In this document: in pieces, positions 46,201-57,960 of the stretch | Position numbering within the stretch: the first letter of the stretch is position 1 | Layout: each line of letters begins with the position of its first letter | From: Zerene cesonia | Taxonomy: Eukaryota; Arthropoda; Insecta; Lepidoptera; Pieridae | Length of the DNA stretch: 64,000 bases | NCBI RefSeq assembly: GCF_012273895.1 | Contig: NC_052128.1 | Coordinates: 2,542,001-2,606,000 of the forward strand | Reading direction: 5' to 3' | Position numbers and translations under genes: made by a program | The notes under the pieces: generated by a model | Told to the model about the DNA's origin: nothing | Database searches by the model: none | What the model saw: the letters and a program-made list of their open reading frames with translations, nothing else

Positions 46201-49200
46201 TTAGGTAGTATCTACGTAGGAAGAATATATATAATAACTAGCTGCGCCCCGCGGTTTCACCCGCGTAAGTCCGTATCCCGTAGGAATATCGGGATAAAAA
46301 ATAGATGTTGGCCGATTCTCAGACCTACCCAATATGCTTACCAAATTTCAGAGGAATCGGTCAAGCCGTTTCGGAGGAGTATGGCAACGAAAACTGTGAC
46401 ACGAGAATTTTATATATATAGATTAACCAACGGAATACAACTAATCTCGCTATCTCGCTCAAAACGATAGAATAAACTGTGAATCTTACTGTCACGAAAA
46501 AAGGTGCTAATTTCAATGTATATTTTGTACAATACACCTCTTGAATTTTTTCAACTGACGTACCAAAAACGAAGGAGGTTCTGTATGTTTTTTGGCTTTG
46601 TTACTCCATAACTTCTTGGTTTTTCAAACGATTGACGTGATTCTTTTTGTGTTTGATTATGGTGTAGATTTGTTACCATTTGTTACCATTTTCAAATTCG
46701 GAACCTTTCCTCACAAATGTCGGTGAGCTTTTTTGTAGAAGAGAACTATATCATTAACGATCTTTTAATAGGCAATTATGCATATAATTTTTTATAGTAC
46801 CTACGTCAATGTATGCAATAGTTTGATAGAATAGCAGATTATGTCCAAGCAAATGGAGAGTAGAATACGCTATCTGTAATTGCATGCATTGTTGTTAAAT
46901 ATCCTACTGTTTGGATGTCGAAATATTGGTCAATAGTCATAACTCAATGCAGTTAAAATGTTCCTCGATACAGATACGTACTGGACGTTGCTTTTTGTCT
47001 AACTTTACCAACAAAATAAACAATTCTTTTTCTTATCTGCTTATATAACGGATAGATATGACTTCACAGCAATTACTCTAGCTATTATATGTACGTATTT
47101 CATTGAACTAGCAACAAATATGATATAACCATAGACTTGCTAATTTTACTTGTGAACCACACAATAACCTAAAATACTAAGGAAGGTAGATACTCATTCA
47201 AATAAAAATAAGTTTTGATGTAGGTACTGTTTTTTTATTCAATTTACAACTTTCGATTCTCGTGTAATACACACAGATAATTAATAATACTTATTTAGAA
47301 GTCAGCTATTAGAAACACTCGTAATTGTAGGGAATTTTAATGTAATTGTACTATTTCTATTCCTATACTATTTATTATAATAATACTTTTACGCAAGCGC
47401 GAGTTTAGTTATTATTATATGACACCCGACTGTCGAATAGAACAGATAAATGTTCTTCTCTTAATCGACTTTTTATTGTTTAAATTTTCTCCAGAAACAA
47501 ATGTATAAATGTATAAATAAATCCCGCTCTGGTAAAGTGCGTACCTACAGCGTGATGACGATGCTATAAAATGACTGACAGTCACCGACCTCGGCTCGAG
47601 TTAGACACATAATGTAAGGAAAGCATTTTTTATCAGCCTTTGTTTTGAGATTAGTATTCAATCGCAGACGACAATGCAAAATGAATTGCGAACTTATTAT
47701 TTGACACTTGATATATCAGCAAAAACACTACAAAAAGCGTTTGCTTTAGTATGATTTTTTACCGGTTTAATGACGATTTTTCAAATGTCGAATATTATAT
47801 TAAACAACCATTTCAAAAATGTATTCTAATTGCCTCTCTTTTGACATGGTACAAGTGACATTTTAAATTATTCCGTAATGCTTTACTGGGTGGATAAGTT
47901 AAATAATAAATAAATAAATAAAAATCGATTATTTAGCAAAAATACAAAGATTCAACACAAATCAAACACGACGGTCGCCTCGACTAGAAATAAACCTGTG
48001 CTAGAGACGACCGACGCCTTCTCTAGACCTAGCCATCATTCCTAAAGTCAGACACAAGTTTAATAAAGTTTTAACCAAAATCTGATTATCCCTTAGTTTC
48101 TCATTTTTATTTGAGTATCAATACATTGCCTAAAAATTGTAGTTTAAAAAAATGAATCTTAGTGCGCAATTATTTTTATGACTCAAGAAATTATATATAA
48201 CTAGCTGCGCCCCGCGGTTTCACCCGCGTAAGTCCGTATCCCGTAGGAATATCGGGATAAAAAATAGATGTTAGCCGATTCTCAGACCTACCCAATATGC
48301 TTACCAAATTTCAGAGGAATCGGTCAAGCCGTTTCGGAGGAGTATGGCAACGAAAACTGTGACACGAGAATTTTATATATATAGATAAAAATAATTTATA
48401 TATAATAATATATTATTAATTAATGAATAATTTTCTATTCTGGTAAATACCTTAAGTACACACACCCACCTTAAGTACATTTAAGAACTGTGACGTCGTT
48501 GTACATACATAGGCATTAACCAACTCATTTCAAATAATATAAATATTATAATAATTCATCTCAATTGTCTGGTTTTGTTAAAAAGCCTGCTATTAAAGTT
48601 ATGCTATTCGAAATGACACTTTACAATTCATAAGCTAATAATGAATAAAATATTCCATTAACCTATTCTGGTATAGCAAAGACTTTAAAAGGCGCCAATT
48701 GCTGTGAATCGATACCAACCATCGCATCGACTTAATAAAAAATTTACGCCGCGAATTTTACTTCCACAATGCAGTTTTATGTCTAGATGTGAACTAGGCT
48801 ATCGGTTTACCGGCGCTTAGTAGAATCGTTAAAGTTATCGCCTTGCGTTTTACGAGTTATTGTTCAGTTGGTACACAGCAGAACTCACGAATGCATTGAT
48901 GCAAAAGCACCATCCATTGTCAGTGCTTACGTAATTCAATTCTGGTGACTGCTTGACTGCTGATTTGTATGAAAACGTGATTTGGCCTTTTGGATGAGAG
49001 AAATTGTTGCGACATTGTGATCGAAGTGTGATGTCACGAATGATTAAAATCATGTCGAAGTCATTCAAATGATTATAAATAATTTGATTGAAATTACGCG
49101 ATAACGAATGTTTCTTTTTCATAATGAAGGTTTTAGTTATGTATTTTACGTAATTTACAGGAAAAAATACAAACGAAGAAACACTTTCTCGTTATAATTT

Positions 49201-52200
49201 ACCCAGAAAATATTATATTTCCTGATCGATTACCATGTAGTTCCACGATACTAGAAGTTTATAGGGCATTTTCATCTAAGAAAAACATTGTAAAAATTCC
49301 TTAGAAAATGTTATATTTAAACAGATATAACATAGTTGTTTTAGTAGTTTTTGCTTGATTTTAAAATTAGCGTGTTGTTGTTACCTGTAGGAGGTCACGA
49401 TGTTTGCAATGAACGATGTAAAAGCAATGTAGCATTGTTTTGGAACCTTGTCGTTTAAGACAGTACATTTTATTTTTATTTCTATTCACATTTTTTTCCT
49501 GAAGGCGAAAGTAGAGGAGATTCAAACACTAATATTTCAACCACAGGAGCAAATTTTAATAGGACAACCCAAAATACCGACCTACTTCTTTAAATGTTAT
49601 TTATTTAAAACTAGTTTCTAATACAATAAAACTGCTCAACTTTTCCTAAATCTGCCATTGTTCGCTACGATTATTAACCTTAAGAAATATCTCATATTGC
49701 AGGTGGCAGTACGTATATTTTAACATGTATAGATTTGTATATATTTAAAGATATCGATTTCTATGAATCACTTCTAGCTGTTGTCTGCAACTCTAGTGAC
49801 ATACTGAATATTGTACCAATATACATATGTACAGCGAACAGTTTGAATGCGTTATGTCCTACATACTAATGCGTGCAGTGACTAATGTCATGTTTTGATC
49901 AGATGGAAACAGCTATAAAAATGCAAGGATAATTTTTCCATCAATTTTAATTTGTATTTCACATTCACACAAATCTAACACTTACTTTCACATCTGTATT
50001 AGACTTGTGAAAATTATCTGTGAATTTTTTGTATTGATATACTTAAATACAATTTAAAAATACAGCTTAATTCTTGTTACAAGCTTTTGCCAAATATTAA
50101 ACTCTCACAATGCCTGTGAAGGTTTCATACATCCTACATTATAATATGCAAACGCAGCGCAATCTAGCATCTCAATAGCTACGAGTATCAATGCATGTAA
50201 AGTTGGCATGAATGAGCCAATTAAAAGCGATATGAGTAAGAAAGCGGGTTGAAACATTTGAACCTCACAAGGTCGGACAATTGACATGTGACTCAGAGTT
50301 AATGAGGTGCAAATGTCCCACTCAGATTCTAGTATCCGTGCTTAAGGTAAGTAAAGGCTGTGGATGGAGGTTTTAATAGGAGAAAGAAGTCTCCTGTATT
50401 GTGCTTCAATATCGATTTCATTCTATTTTGTATTTATCGATTTATATAACTGTGGCTTGAATGCGATTTATATTGCTCGAATGTATTGTGTAGATTTCTT
50501 TTATTATGTATTATTGTTATAATTCAATCAGAAATTATTCGTCAGGGTTTGTTGAAGCACAAAACAATCCAATGTATATATGAATTTAAATCTCACATAA
50601 ATGCCAATAATATTCAACATAGTTCAATCTTGTGATTTAACTAAAAGATCACTACAAAATTAAAACTTTCTCTTAAGAAGCAAATTTATACTGCCTTATA
50701 CCTTAAAGAATATATACTCATTTGATAGTGTGTTGAAAACATGATGCACTGAATTTGATACGATATAAAAACATCACAAATATGATAAGAAATATATAAG
50801 ATTCGTTCTTATTAATGGTTTATAGGTTATACAAATACCTGAATTTGTATAATACGAACCATTTACCCCGATCGTTGAAGGTGACACATCCTTGTTCGAT
50901 AGCTTGTTAAAATCTTGCAAGCATAACAAACTGCCATTTGCGACAATGTTCTGTTGTCACTGGTCAACTGTTGATGCGCATAAACGATTGCAAATCATGT
51001 TTCTGTCATGTAACTAATCATCGATATATAGTTATCATTAATTGAAAGACACAACACGTCCGTTTATACCGTATTCGCTCTATTAGAGGTCTCCCTTACC
51101 GTTTATAACTCGTTTTAGATTGTTTGGTACATCTGTAAAAATAAATATACAAGTGAGTCTTTTGGGTTTATATAAGTATCGGCTCACTTGTTTTTATTCA
51201 TCATCATCAGCCCACATTTGTTCCCACTGCAAGGACATACGCTGTTCCTACGAGTTATAAGTTTGTGATTAAAACCAACTCCATATTGTGTTTTCGGCTA
51301 ACTCCTTAAGTACTGCATTATATATTCCGTTTATTTAATGTATCTACAAAGCAAATACGACGAATCACTTAAAAACGTATTAAAAATTTTGATTTTTCGT
51401 AAATAACTTTAAATATTCTCACAGTTTAAAACAAAAAAGAAACACGCTTCACCCATGAAATTATTGTATTGGCACCGATCCTGGATAATACAAAGTTTGT
51501 ATGACAAACCGTGCATAGTGTGTCAAAATAGATTCTAAAGAGTCTAGGGGTCGGTACTATACCAATTACCAATATATGGATGAATCTAATAAAAGCGTGT
51601 TCAAAAGCTAATAACCAGTATTGTTAATTTGACTAAAAAAGTCAACATTTGAAATAATACATTTTTCGGAACTGTTTTCTATCCAACCCAAGATTAAAAT
51701 TTGAGTTCTGAATGTAATACTTTGAACAGTTCATGCTTACACATAATATGCACCTGCCGATTGCTTTACACGCATTGCCATCGTAAAAGTGCGATAATGC
51801 TTAGCCTAGATTATAATCTTATTTACTTTCGTTTTACTACTTAGTGCTATTAAGTTATAATCGATATGGATATAGTAGGTATTATTTGATTTTTGTATAC
51901 CTACTGGTCGTTATGCAGATATTGAAGAATATTTTAAGAATTGGGATAGTCGTTTGATAAAAGAATTGGTATATGAAAGGTTTTTTACCATAAGAGATTT
52001 GAAAAAAATGCACGATTTAAGAACTTTAATAAAAATTTGTATGAGCACTTATTATATGACGCCCGTCGTGCTTCATCAATACTTTCATAATAATGCACTC
52101 TTAACATTTCGCGATATCGTATTATAAAGAATTTTGTCTTTGTACCGTGAAAATTAAGGGCAGACACACGAACCTCACGTTTTTAATGACAGTGTAGAAA

Positions 52201-54954
52201 ATGGGTCACGCTCCCACCGATCATGTCACCGCACCCCTCCCTACAGTATGGGGTAGAAGTGGAACCATGTAGTTTTCGCTTTCTGTACAAGTTTCCATTC
52301 TGTTTGTAGAAATATATCTTTTATCTGACTAGTGAGTAAACCTTGCTTTACAAGAATGACATCCTACTCCTGTTAAAAAATTATGAAAATTTCTGGAAAT
52401 GGCTGGCTGGCTGGATGATTTGATATTTTGTTGTATTTCACCCAAAAAATTATTTATATGAAATTCCTCACATGCCTTTTATCAATAGAAAGTCATATGA
52501 TGTCACTTTACCAATTATATCAATAAACCACACATTTTGAAACAATATCAAATAGAATACAATATGAATGTATTCGTAGTAAAAAATGTTATACATACAC
52601 ATGACATAAATCCGTTTACCACGAAAAGACGTATGGAGTCTCAGCATTTGGTGCATTTTAGACAGCAATTACACCACGAATGTCAAACGAGTCATGTCAA
52701 ACAAATTATATAATACAAAACTAAGGTTCTTTTAAGTGGTTGTTGTACATCTCACGCGTATTGAAACTGGTAAATTACACTCAATGTCAGCCAAACCTCG
52801 GTACAAAATTAGATAGTTGCCAATTCGCAGGATCAATTCAACCTAGTTAGCGCGTATTTGATACTATTTGGGTTTATGAAGATAATATTTTAATAGCCTA
52901 CTCATGTTGCAGTACAATTGAAATATATATATTGATTCGATAATATTTTATTCAAATATAAACTCCATTTGAATGTCTCTTTCCTTTTTCACACATAATA
53001 CACCACCTATTATATAGAATGCCTTTTTGTATAACTAGCTGCGCCCCGCGGTTTCACCCGCGTAAGTACGTATCCCGTAAGAATATCGGAATAAAAAGTA
53101 GCCTTTATGTTATTCCAGTTGTCTAGCTATCTACGTACCGAATTTTATTTCAATCGGTTCAGTAGTTTTTGCGTGAAAGAGCAACAAACATACACATCCT
53201 TACAAACTTTCGCATTTATAATATTGGTAGGATTATCATATTAGTTCTAAGCGCCGTTTGTTCCTCTACTTGGATAAGATCTCCCATCCCTATATAGTTC
53301 TTTTCATACGACAAATTAAAACTATACATTACAATGAAATGAAAACACACAATTGTACATAGTATACAACATGGCAGTTCATTCGAGGCGATGTGTAATG
53401 ATGTACAGAGACAGGTGAGGTCAAAACAATGTGTATGAATTAATTAATATTACTAGTTGTTTCCAACTGATTAGCTCCTATTGTGTGCAGTGTGAAACAC
53501 AAGTAAATCAGCAATTAGCGTAAAGGAAAAACAGTCAAAATATTATATTCATGAAAACTTTGTTTATGAATGTGTATAATGTCGCTTCCATCTAGAAGAT
53601 TCGATATGAAATTCGATAGTAACTAGTGATTATAAAGTCGCTTTTTCCGTACATGCTTTTGTGAAATAAATACTTCCAAAATCAGTAGGTACATACTATA
53701 TGCGTGTAAAATGAATTTAAAGGAGTAAAACAATTTTTACGTATTTCACGCAATTATTTCTCATGGCGCCATTGAATAAAAATTATTACAGCGAACATTA
53801 TCTACGTTTCTTTTGCTTACCAATTAACATTGCGGTTTGTGTAATTATCATGACTGAATAAGTAGGTAATTAATAGCTTCATTGAGGTGTTAGTCATCGC
53901 CCTTGTACGAGATTCTTCGTTTGTCACAAGTCATTTATTAAGAAGGTAATAATTGTCCGCCTGGATAGCCCGTAATGAATCGAATAAAAAAATATCGCTT
54001 TGGTCGATAATATTATATGTATTTCGAAATCGTTTTATTTTATATTGACTTCTGTTTAATAAAAATTGCGCATTTTATCTATCTTATTTTAATGTACCTA
54101 TACAATTATTGTGTAGAGGATTGAGGGAGATTTTAAAGAGGATTTAGATGAATTTAATGAATAAACAAGTATTAGACATTAAAAAACCAATTAACTATTA
54201 TATCGTTTTTATTGGTAGTAAACAAAACTGAAAGGCGTGTCTAAGAAAAGTTATAATGTAATTCAGGTAATAATGTTTTTAAGCAGAAAAATATCGATGT
54301 TAATATGAATTTATAATAAGCAAAATACTATATTATGAAATGTTAATTATACGCTAATCCTAATAGGCATTGTTAGACTTTTTATACTTGGTAGTGTTCT
54401 ACCAATTCACGATTTGTCTTAATTGTTGCTATTAATATTATATTCGTAAATTGTTATAACGCTTTTATGTTACGATCGTACGGTTTTAGACAGTAATAAG
54501 TGTCTAGACATACAGCACTCAGAGGGTTGATCAGTAACTTTACAATTCATCACTTTAAGAGGATTTATAATATATATAATTAGAAAATAATTGAAATACA
54601 TTTGATGATGATGATACCATACACGAAAACTGTTCATCTAATACAAAATAACAAGTAAATAGACCAAATTTTGAGAAGGATCACATGGGCACTAGCTTTC
54701 AAATAGAAAAAAATCGCTTCACTCAGTAAAAAGTAACGAGGTAACAAACTCAAAAAATACAATTGAATTCATAAACTCCTCCTTTATTGAAGTCGGTTGT
54801 CGATATGGTCATAGTTTAATTTATTTTTATCTCTTTGTTTCAGTGGAGAATCCGAACTTCGACCAAGGATACTTCGGACCATGGCGTGTTTGCAAGAAAC
54901 TTTTATACAACAGGGAGAAATGTGGCACAGATGTGTCCAAATTTCGACCGACCA
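43090..54954 (+). CDS. claudin/PMP22-family tetraspan membrane protein, 5' part of gene
   Basis: The joined exons 43090-43201 and 54844-54954 encode the N-terminal 74 residues: a cytoplasmic start, the first membrane helix and most of extracellular loop 1. In order these show LPTW, then GYFGPWRVCKKL and NREKCG, which match the claudin-family signature W...(G/N)LW..C...C (here GPW). Claudin-like proteins of insects build septate junctions that seal epithelia, while other PMP22 superfamily members are channel or receptor subunits; which applies cannot be decided from this part. Both introns are phase 1, so exon 54844-54954 (111 bases) is symmetric. The intron between them is 11.6 kb. Helices 2-4 must lie on later exons beyond 64000, because no acceptor followed by a suitable frame was found between 54955 and the window end. 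Confidence 0.72.
43905..44024 (-). repeat. Helitron-like fragment, second family
   Basis: Reads tctcaaactatctctatacc, aaatttcataaaatcacttc, gtttaggcacaaagaaagac and ends cttttataatattagtgttg. Truncated at its left end. Confidence 0.5.
44161..44358 (-). mobile_element. Helitron-like element (Lep1-type), in intron
   Basis: Left end CTAGCTGCGTCCCGCGGTTT, right end cgcatttataatattagtat. Full-length copy within the large claudin-like intron. Confidence 0.8.
46238..46423 (-). mobile_element. Helitron-end/RTE-tail chimeric element, copy A
   Basis: The left end CTAGCTGCGCCCCGCGGTTT is the Helitron-like terminus. After gggataaaaaatagatgttg the body changes to aatcggtcaagccgtttcgg, aggagtatggcaacgaaaac and gtgacacgagaattttatat, ending tatatatagat as in RTE-type 3' tails. 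Differs from the copy at 48201 by a single base (ttggcc versus ttagcc). Confidence 0.75.
46548..46740 (+). repeat. interspersed repeat 'cgaggttctcaattcgactg' family
   Basis: Reads caactgacgtaccaaaaacg, aaggaggttctgtatgtttt, ggctttgttactccataact and gattgacgtgattctttttg, then ...tcggaacctttcctcacaaa. Same family as 19187, 54660 and 57518. Contains a small duplicated block tttgttaccat (46671, 46681). Confidence 0.5.
48201..48386 (-). mobile_element. Helitron-end/RTE-tail chimeric element, copy B
   Basis: 186 bp, 185 identical to copy A at 46238. Both insertions are preceded by TATATAA or ATAATAA. The near-identity suggests recent mobilisation. Confidence 0.75.
48387..53034. other. intron sequence of the claudin-like gene
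   Basis: AT-rich intron DNA with no recognised exon on either strand apart from the small LINE tail at 51197. Open frames at 48850-49122, 50105-50287, 51985-52167 and 52468-52668 show no motif. Confidence 0.4.
51197..51265 (-). repeat. LINE 3' end with (GAT)n tail, short copy
   Basis: In plus orientation ttcatcatcatcagcccaca, then ttgttcccactgcaaggaca and cctacgagttat, the reverse complement of the tail seen at 11050 and 55613. Confidence 0.6.
53035..53232 (-). mobile_element. Helitron-like element (Lep1-type), in intron
   Basis: Left end CTAGCTGCGCCCCGCGGTTT, right end cgcatttataatattggtagg. Full length. Confidence 0.8.
54660..54801 (-). repeat. interspersed repeat 'cgaggttctcaattcgactg' family, next to splice acceptor
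   Basis: On the minus strand: acaaccgacttcaataaagg, aggagtttatgaattcaatt, gtttgttacctcgttacttt. It ends about 42 bases before exon 54844, leaving only the branch-point and pyrimidine tract between it and the exon. Confidence 0.6.
54844..54954 (+). CDS. claudin/PMP22-like protein, second coding exon
   Basis: Acceptor TTTGTTTCAG ends at 54843; donor ACCA/GTGAGT follows 54954. The exon is phase 1 at both ends and adds ENPNFDQGYFGPWRVCKKL, LYNREKCGTDV and SKFRPT. It carries the GPW-x2-C...C part of the first extracellular loop, whose two cysteines form a disulphide in claudins. The frame is open only in the reading that continues the first exon. Confidence 0.78.
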
Positions 54955-55268
54955 GTGAGTATTAAACTTATTTCTTTCATGATACAATAAATTTTTATAT
55001 CAATACAATCGTATTTGTTACATAAACAAACATGAATAACGAATTTTATTTATTTTATGCTCGCAATGTAAAATATAATAATTAAATAAATAATCAACGC
55101 AATTGAAGCGTGAAAATATGAATCCAAACACGAAAATTACAAACAAACTGACATACATTTACAATTAACGTCACTCGGGGTTTGATTAAAACATTTTTGT
55201 TATAAAAGCGTTCTTACAACATCCGAGGCGATATCGTAGGTATATCGATGATTTGAATTTATAAGTGA

Positions 55269-55480
55269 TTTTTTTTTTTATGTCATAGCGGGCAACTGAG
55301 CTGGTGGTTCGCCTGATGGTAAACGATCACCACCGCCCATGAACATTCGCAGAGGCTCAGACCTCTGAAAATGCGCTGCCCGCTTTTAAGGGATATGGGA
55401 TAAGGAAAGGATTGATGAGTGGAAAGAAGGAATGGACTGGAAAGGGCTAGGAGAAGGAAATAGGTCTCCGGCTCCCTCCA
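55269..55480 (-). repeat. lepidopteran short interspersed repeat, copy with intact T-run
   Basis: T-run, atgtcatagcgggcaactga, ggttcgcctgatggtaaacg, gcccatgaacattcgcagag, then purine-rich aaggaaaggattgatgagtg and ctccggctccctcc. Minus-strand element. Confidence 0.75.
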
Positions 55481-55612
55481 AATTCAACATGAAACAAAGT
55501 TGGCTAAAATAGTAATAATATATCATGTACGAATTACACTTGTAGATAAAACTTGATTGTTAGGAAAAAGCTGAACAGATTTTGGAAACTTTTTTATCAA
55601 TACTTTAGACTT

Positions 55613-55663
55613 TTGTCCCAGCTGTGGGAATATATATGGGCTGATGATGATGATGATGATGAA
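55613..55663 (+). repeat. LINE 3' end with (GAT)n tail
   Basis: Reads tgtcccagctgtgggaatat, then gggctgatgatgatgatgat. Strongly 5' truncated. Confidence 0.7.
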
Positions 55664-56881
55664 AATTAGGAGCCAATACCCTAATGTATTTCACATGTGA
55701 TTCTACTTTTAGAACATACAGTTACCAAGTCTTTCAATTCATCCAACTAAGACGTGTAAATACTAAATAGTCAAAGCAAACAACGCCGAGAGGGGTTCAC
55801 TTGCTTCAAGTTTAATTTACCCGACAAATGATAGTCATAAATCTCTAAAAATCGTTTAATTTAACGTCGTAACGATATCGTATCGAATAATGTAAAAAAA
55901 AAACATGGCTGTAAAAAAATAATTGGCTCGTAATTTTCGTGTAAGCGTATACAAAACAACACAGTTAAAATAAACCGACTGCCAGATGAAAGCATCGGTG
56001 GGCCTAATCGAAAATTCAGTATTTATGAACGATATTATGAGTGCCCTTGAGCTGGAATGAGCTGAACTTCAAAGATTAAAACTGGAATACTGATGCGTAA
56101 AACGCATAAAGGAAATCGAAATGAGAGATTTTTTTTCGGTGAATCATTATTACTTTGAAAAATACATTAGATGCACGCGATCTTTTCAGCTTCAAAGGAC
56201 TTAAAAGAAAAACGTATTAAACATTTTTGGGAAAATTTAGCGTATTTTCGTATAAAAAAATTTCTTATTTTATGAAAACATACGATTTTCAGGCAGTATT
56301 GATGCGAGATTACATTAACTGCCACTAATTTATTATTTTTTCATAAAGTCCTCAATATCCATACCCTAAATCTGAATTGAGAAATATAGCTGTCATAATG
56401 TTAAAATACTCTTAATTTGATAGAACACTTAACTAAAAACAAAACGCTTCATTATTTTTCAATAATGTAAAATATTACACGATCAAAATAATGGGTTAAT
56501 ACACACTGACAATATAACATATCAGTGCAAGAAGAAGAAAGGTTCTTTGATTCTCTTTTATTTGTTGAAATAATTTCATTTTAGTCTTAATACTAAGACA
56601 TTTCGATATGTTTTTTTTCTATATTCCCACTATCGAAAGAAATTACAACCGACTGTTTGTTGATCAGAAATCGACGCAATAAGAGCTCTTGACCTATAAA
56701 GACACAACAAATTTACGATGCCGAAAATAACACTAATATAGACTGAAGGAAAACGCTTTTGATACATTTGTTTTTATTAGGTTCATTTGAGAGTCTTGTG
56801 TAATCACGGAGATCGGCTATTTTCATAATAAATACAGTTAAATGTCACTTGAAAATTAAACTATATAATATGTAATACACT

Positions 56882-57053
56882 AGCTGCACGCCCCGGCCGG
56901 TAGTCATTTATCGTAATTGAAATAATATAAACTATCCTATCTTTTAAGTTGGATTAAACTGCATATGGTGTGCAAATTTGATTAAAATCAGTTGAGTAAT
57001 TTAGCAGTCCATCGCGAACCAACAATGTGACACGTAATTTATATATATTAAGA
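56882..57053 (-). repeat. RTE-tail type repeat
   Basis: Starts CTAGCTGCACGCCCCGGCCG and contains tatcctatcttttaagttgg and caacaatgtgacacgtaatt, ending tatatatattaagat. Related pieces are at 60085 (opposite orientation) and 62410. Confidence 0.5.
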
Positions 57054-57517
57054 TTATCGAAACTAAATTATCGCATTATTTTTTTTATTTTATTCATAGT
57101 TAACGCTTACATACACATTTTAACATTAATTCACAATTAAAATGTTATTAACAAAACAGTATAAAGTACACTATAATATTGAAGCGCTTATTATAAATAT
57201 GAAAGTGTATTTGTTTGTCCTTTGACTATGCGGGCGGTAAGCTAGTTTTAATATCATAACAAACAATTTGATTTTTATTTACATTTCGCCATGATAATGC
57301 TACAATTTGTATCGATGTTTGTTATTTAATTCGTAGTCATTAAAAGTTTTACGACTTTTCTGCAAGTATATTAGTGATCGTTTGTAATAGTAAGTTATCA
57401 TGCAAGAATACTTCCAACTATGAATCGTCCAGGAAAAAAACCATTATAAGGATTCCGTGGTTCCCCTTATTGATTTTTTCTTTCAGCTTCAGATTTGCGT
57501 ATAAAAATTTACGTGTT

Positions 57518-57960
57518 TTTTAACCGACGTTCCTCAAGAACGGAGGCGGTTCTGAATTCGTCTATATAGTTTTTGAAATTCTTACTCGCTAACTCCGTGG
57601 TGTTCCAACTGCTTGACGTGATTATTGTGTTATTGATGTATTAGTGGTTTATAGGAAACTAGCTGCGCCCCGCGGTTTCACCCGCGTAAGTCCGTATCCC
57701 GTTGGAATATCGGGATAAAAGTTGCCTATATGTTATTCCAGTTGTCCAGCTGTCTGCGTACCGAATTTCATTGCAATCGGTTCCGTAGTTTTTGCGTGAA
57801 AGAGTAACAAACACATACACATCCTTACAAACTTTCGCATGTATAATATTAGTAGGAAGTAGGATTAGTAGGATTGTTGTGAATTAGTCTTATTTTTTCT
57901 GGTGTGTCAAGAACCTTCCCAGGAACAGAGGAGAACCTTTTTATAGAAATGTTCTTAAGT
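57518..57960 (+). repeat. interspersed repeat 'cgaggttctcaattcgactg' family, interrupted
   Basis: Left part accgacgttcctcaagaacg, aggcggttctgaattcgtct, gcttgacgtgattattgtgt; right part gaaccttcccaggaacagag and aacctttttatagaaatg, comparable to the end of the copy at 46548. A Helitron-like element (57659-57856) lies between. Confidence 0.5.
57659..57856 (-). mobile_element. Helitron-like element (Lep1-type), nested
   Basis: Left end CTAGCTGCGCCCCGCGGTTT, right end cgcatgtataatattagtag. Inserted in the older repeat at 57518-57960. Confidence 0.8.

Noticed and set aside
47940..48110. Possible LTR end with AATAAA (gacgaccgacgccttctcta ... tttaataaagtttt)
   Set aside because: Resembles the R/U5 part of an LTR, but no paired terminus, target duplication or internal retroelement sequence was found.
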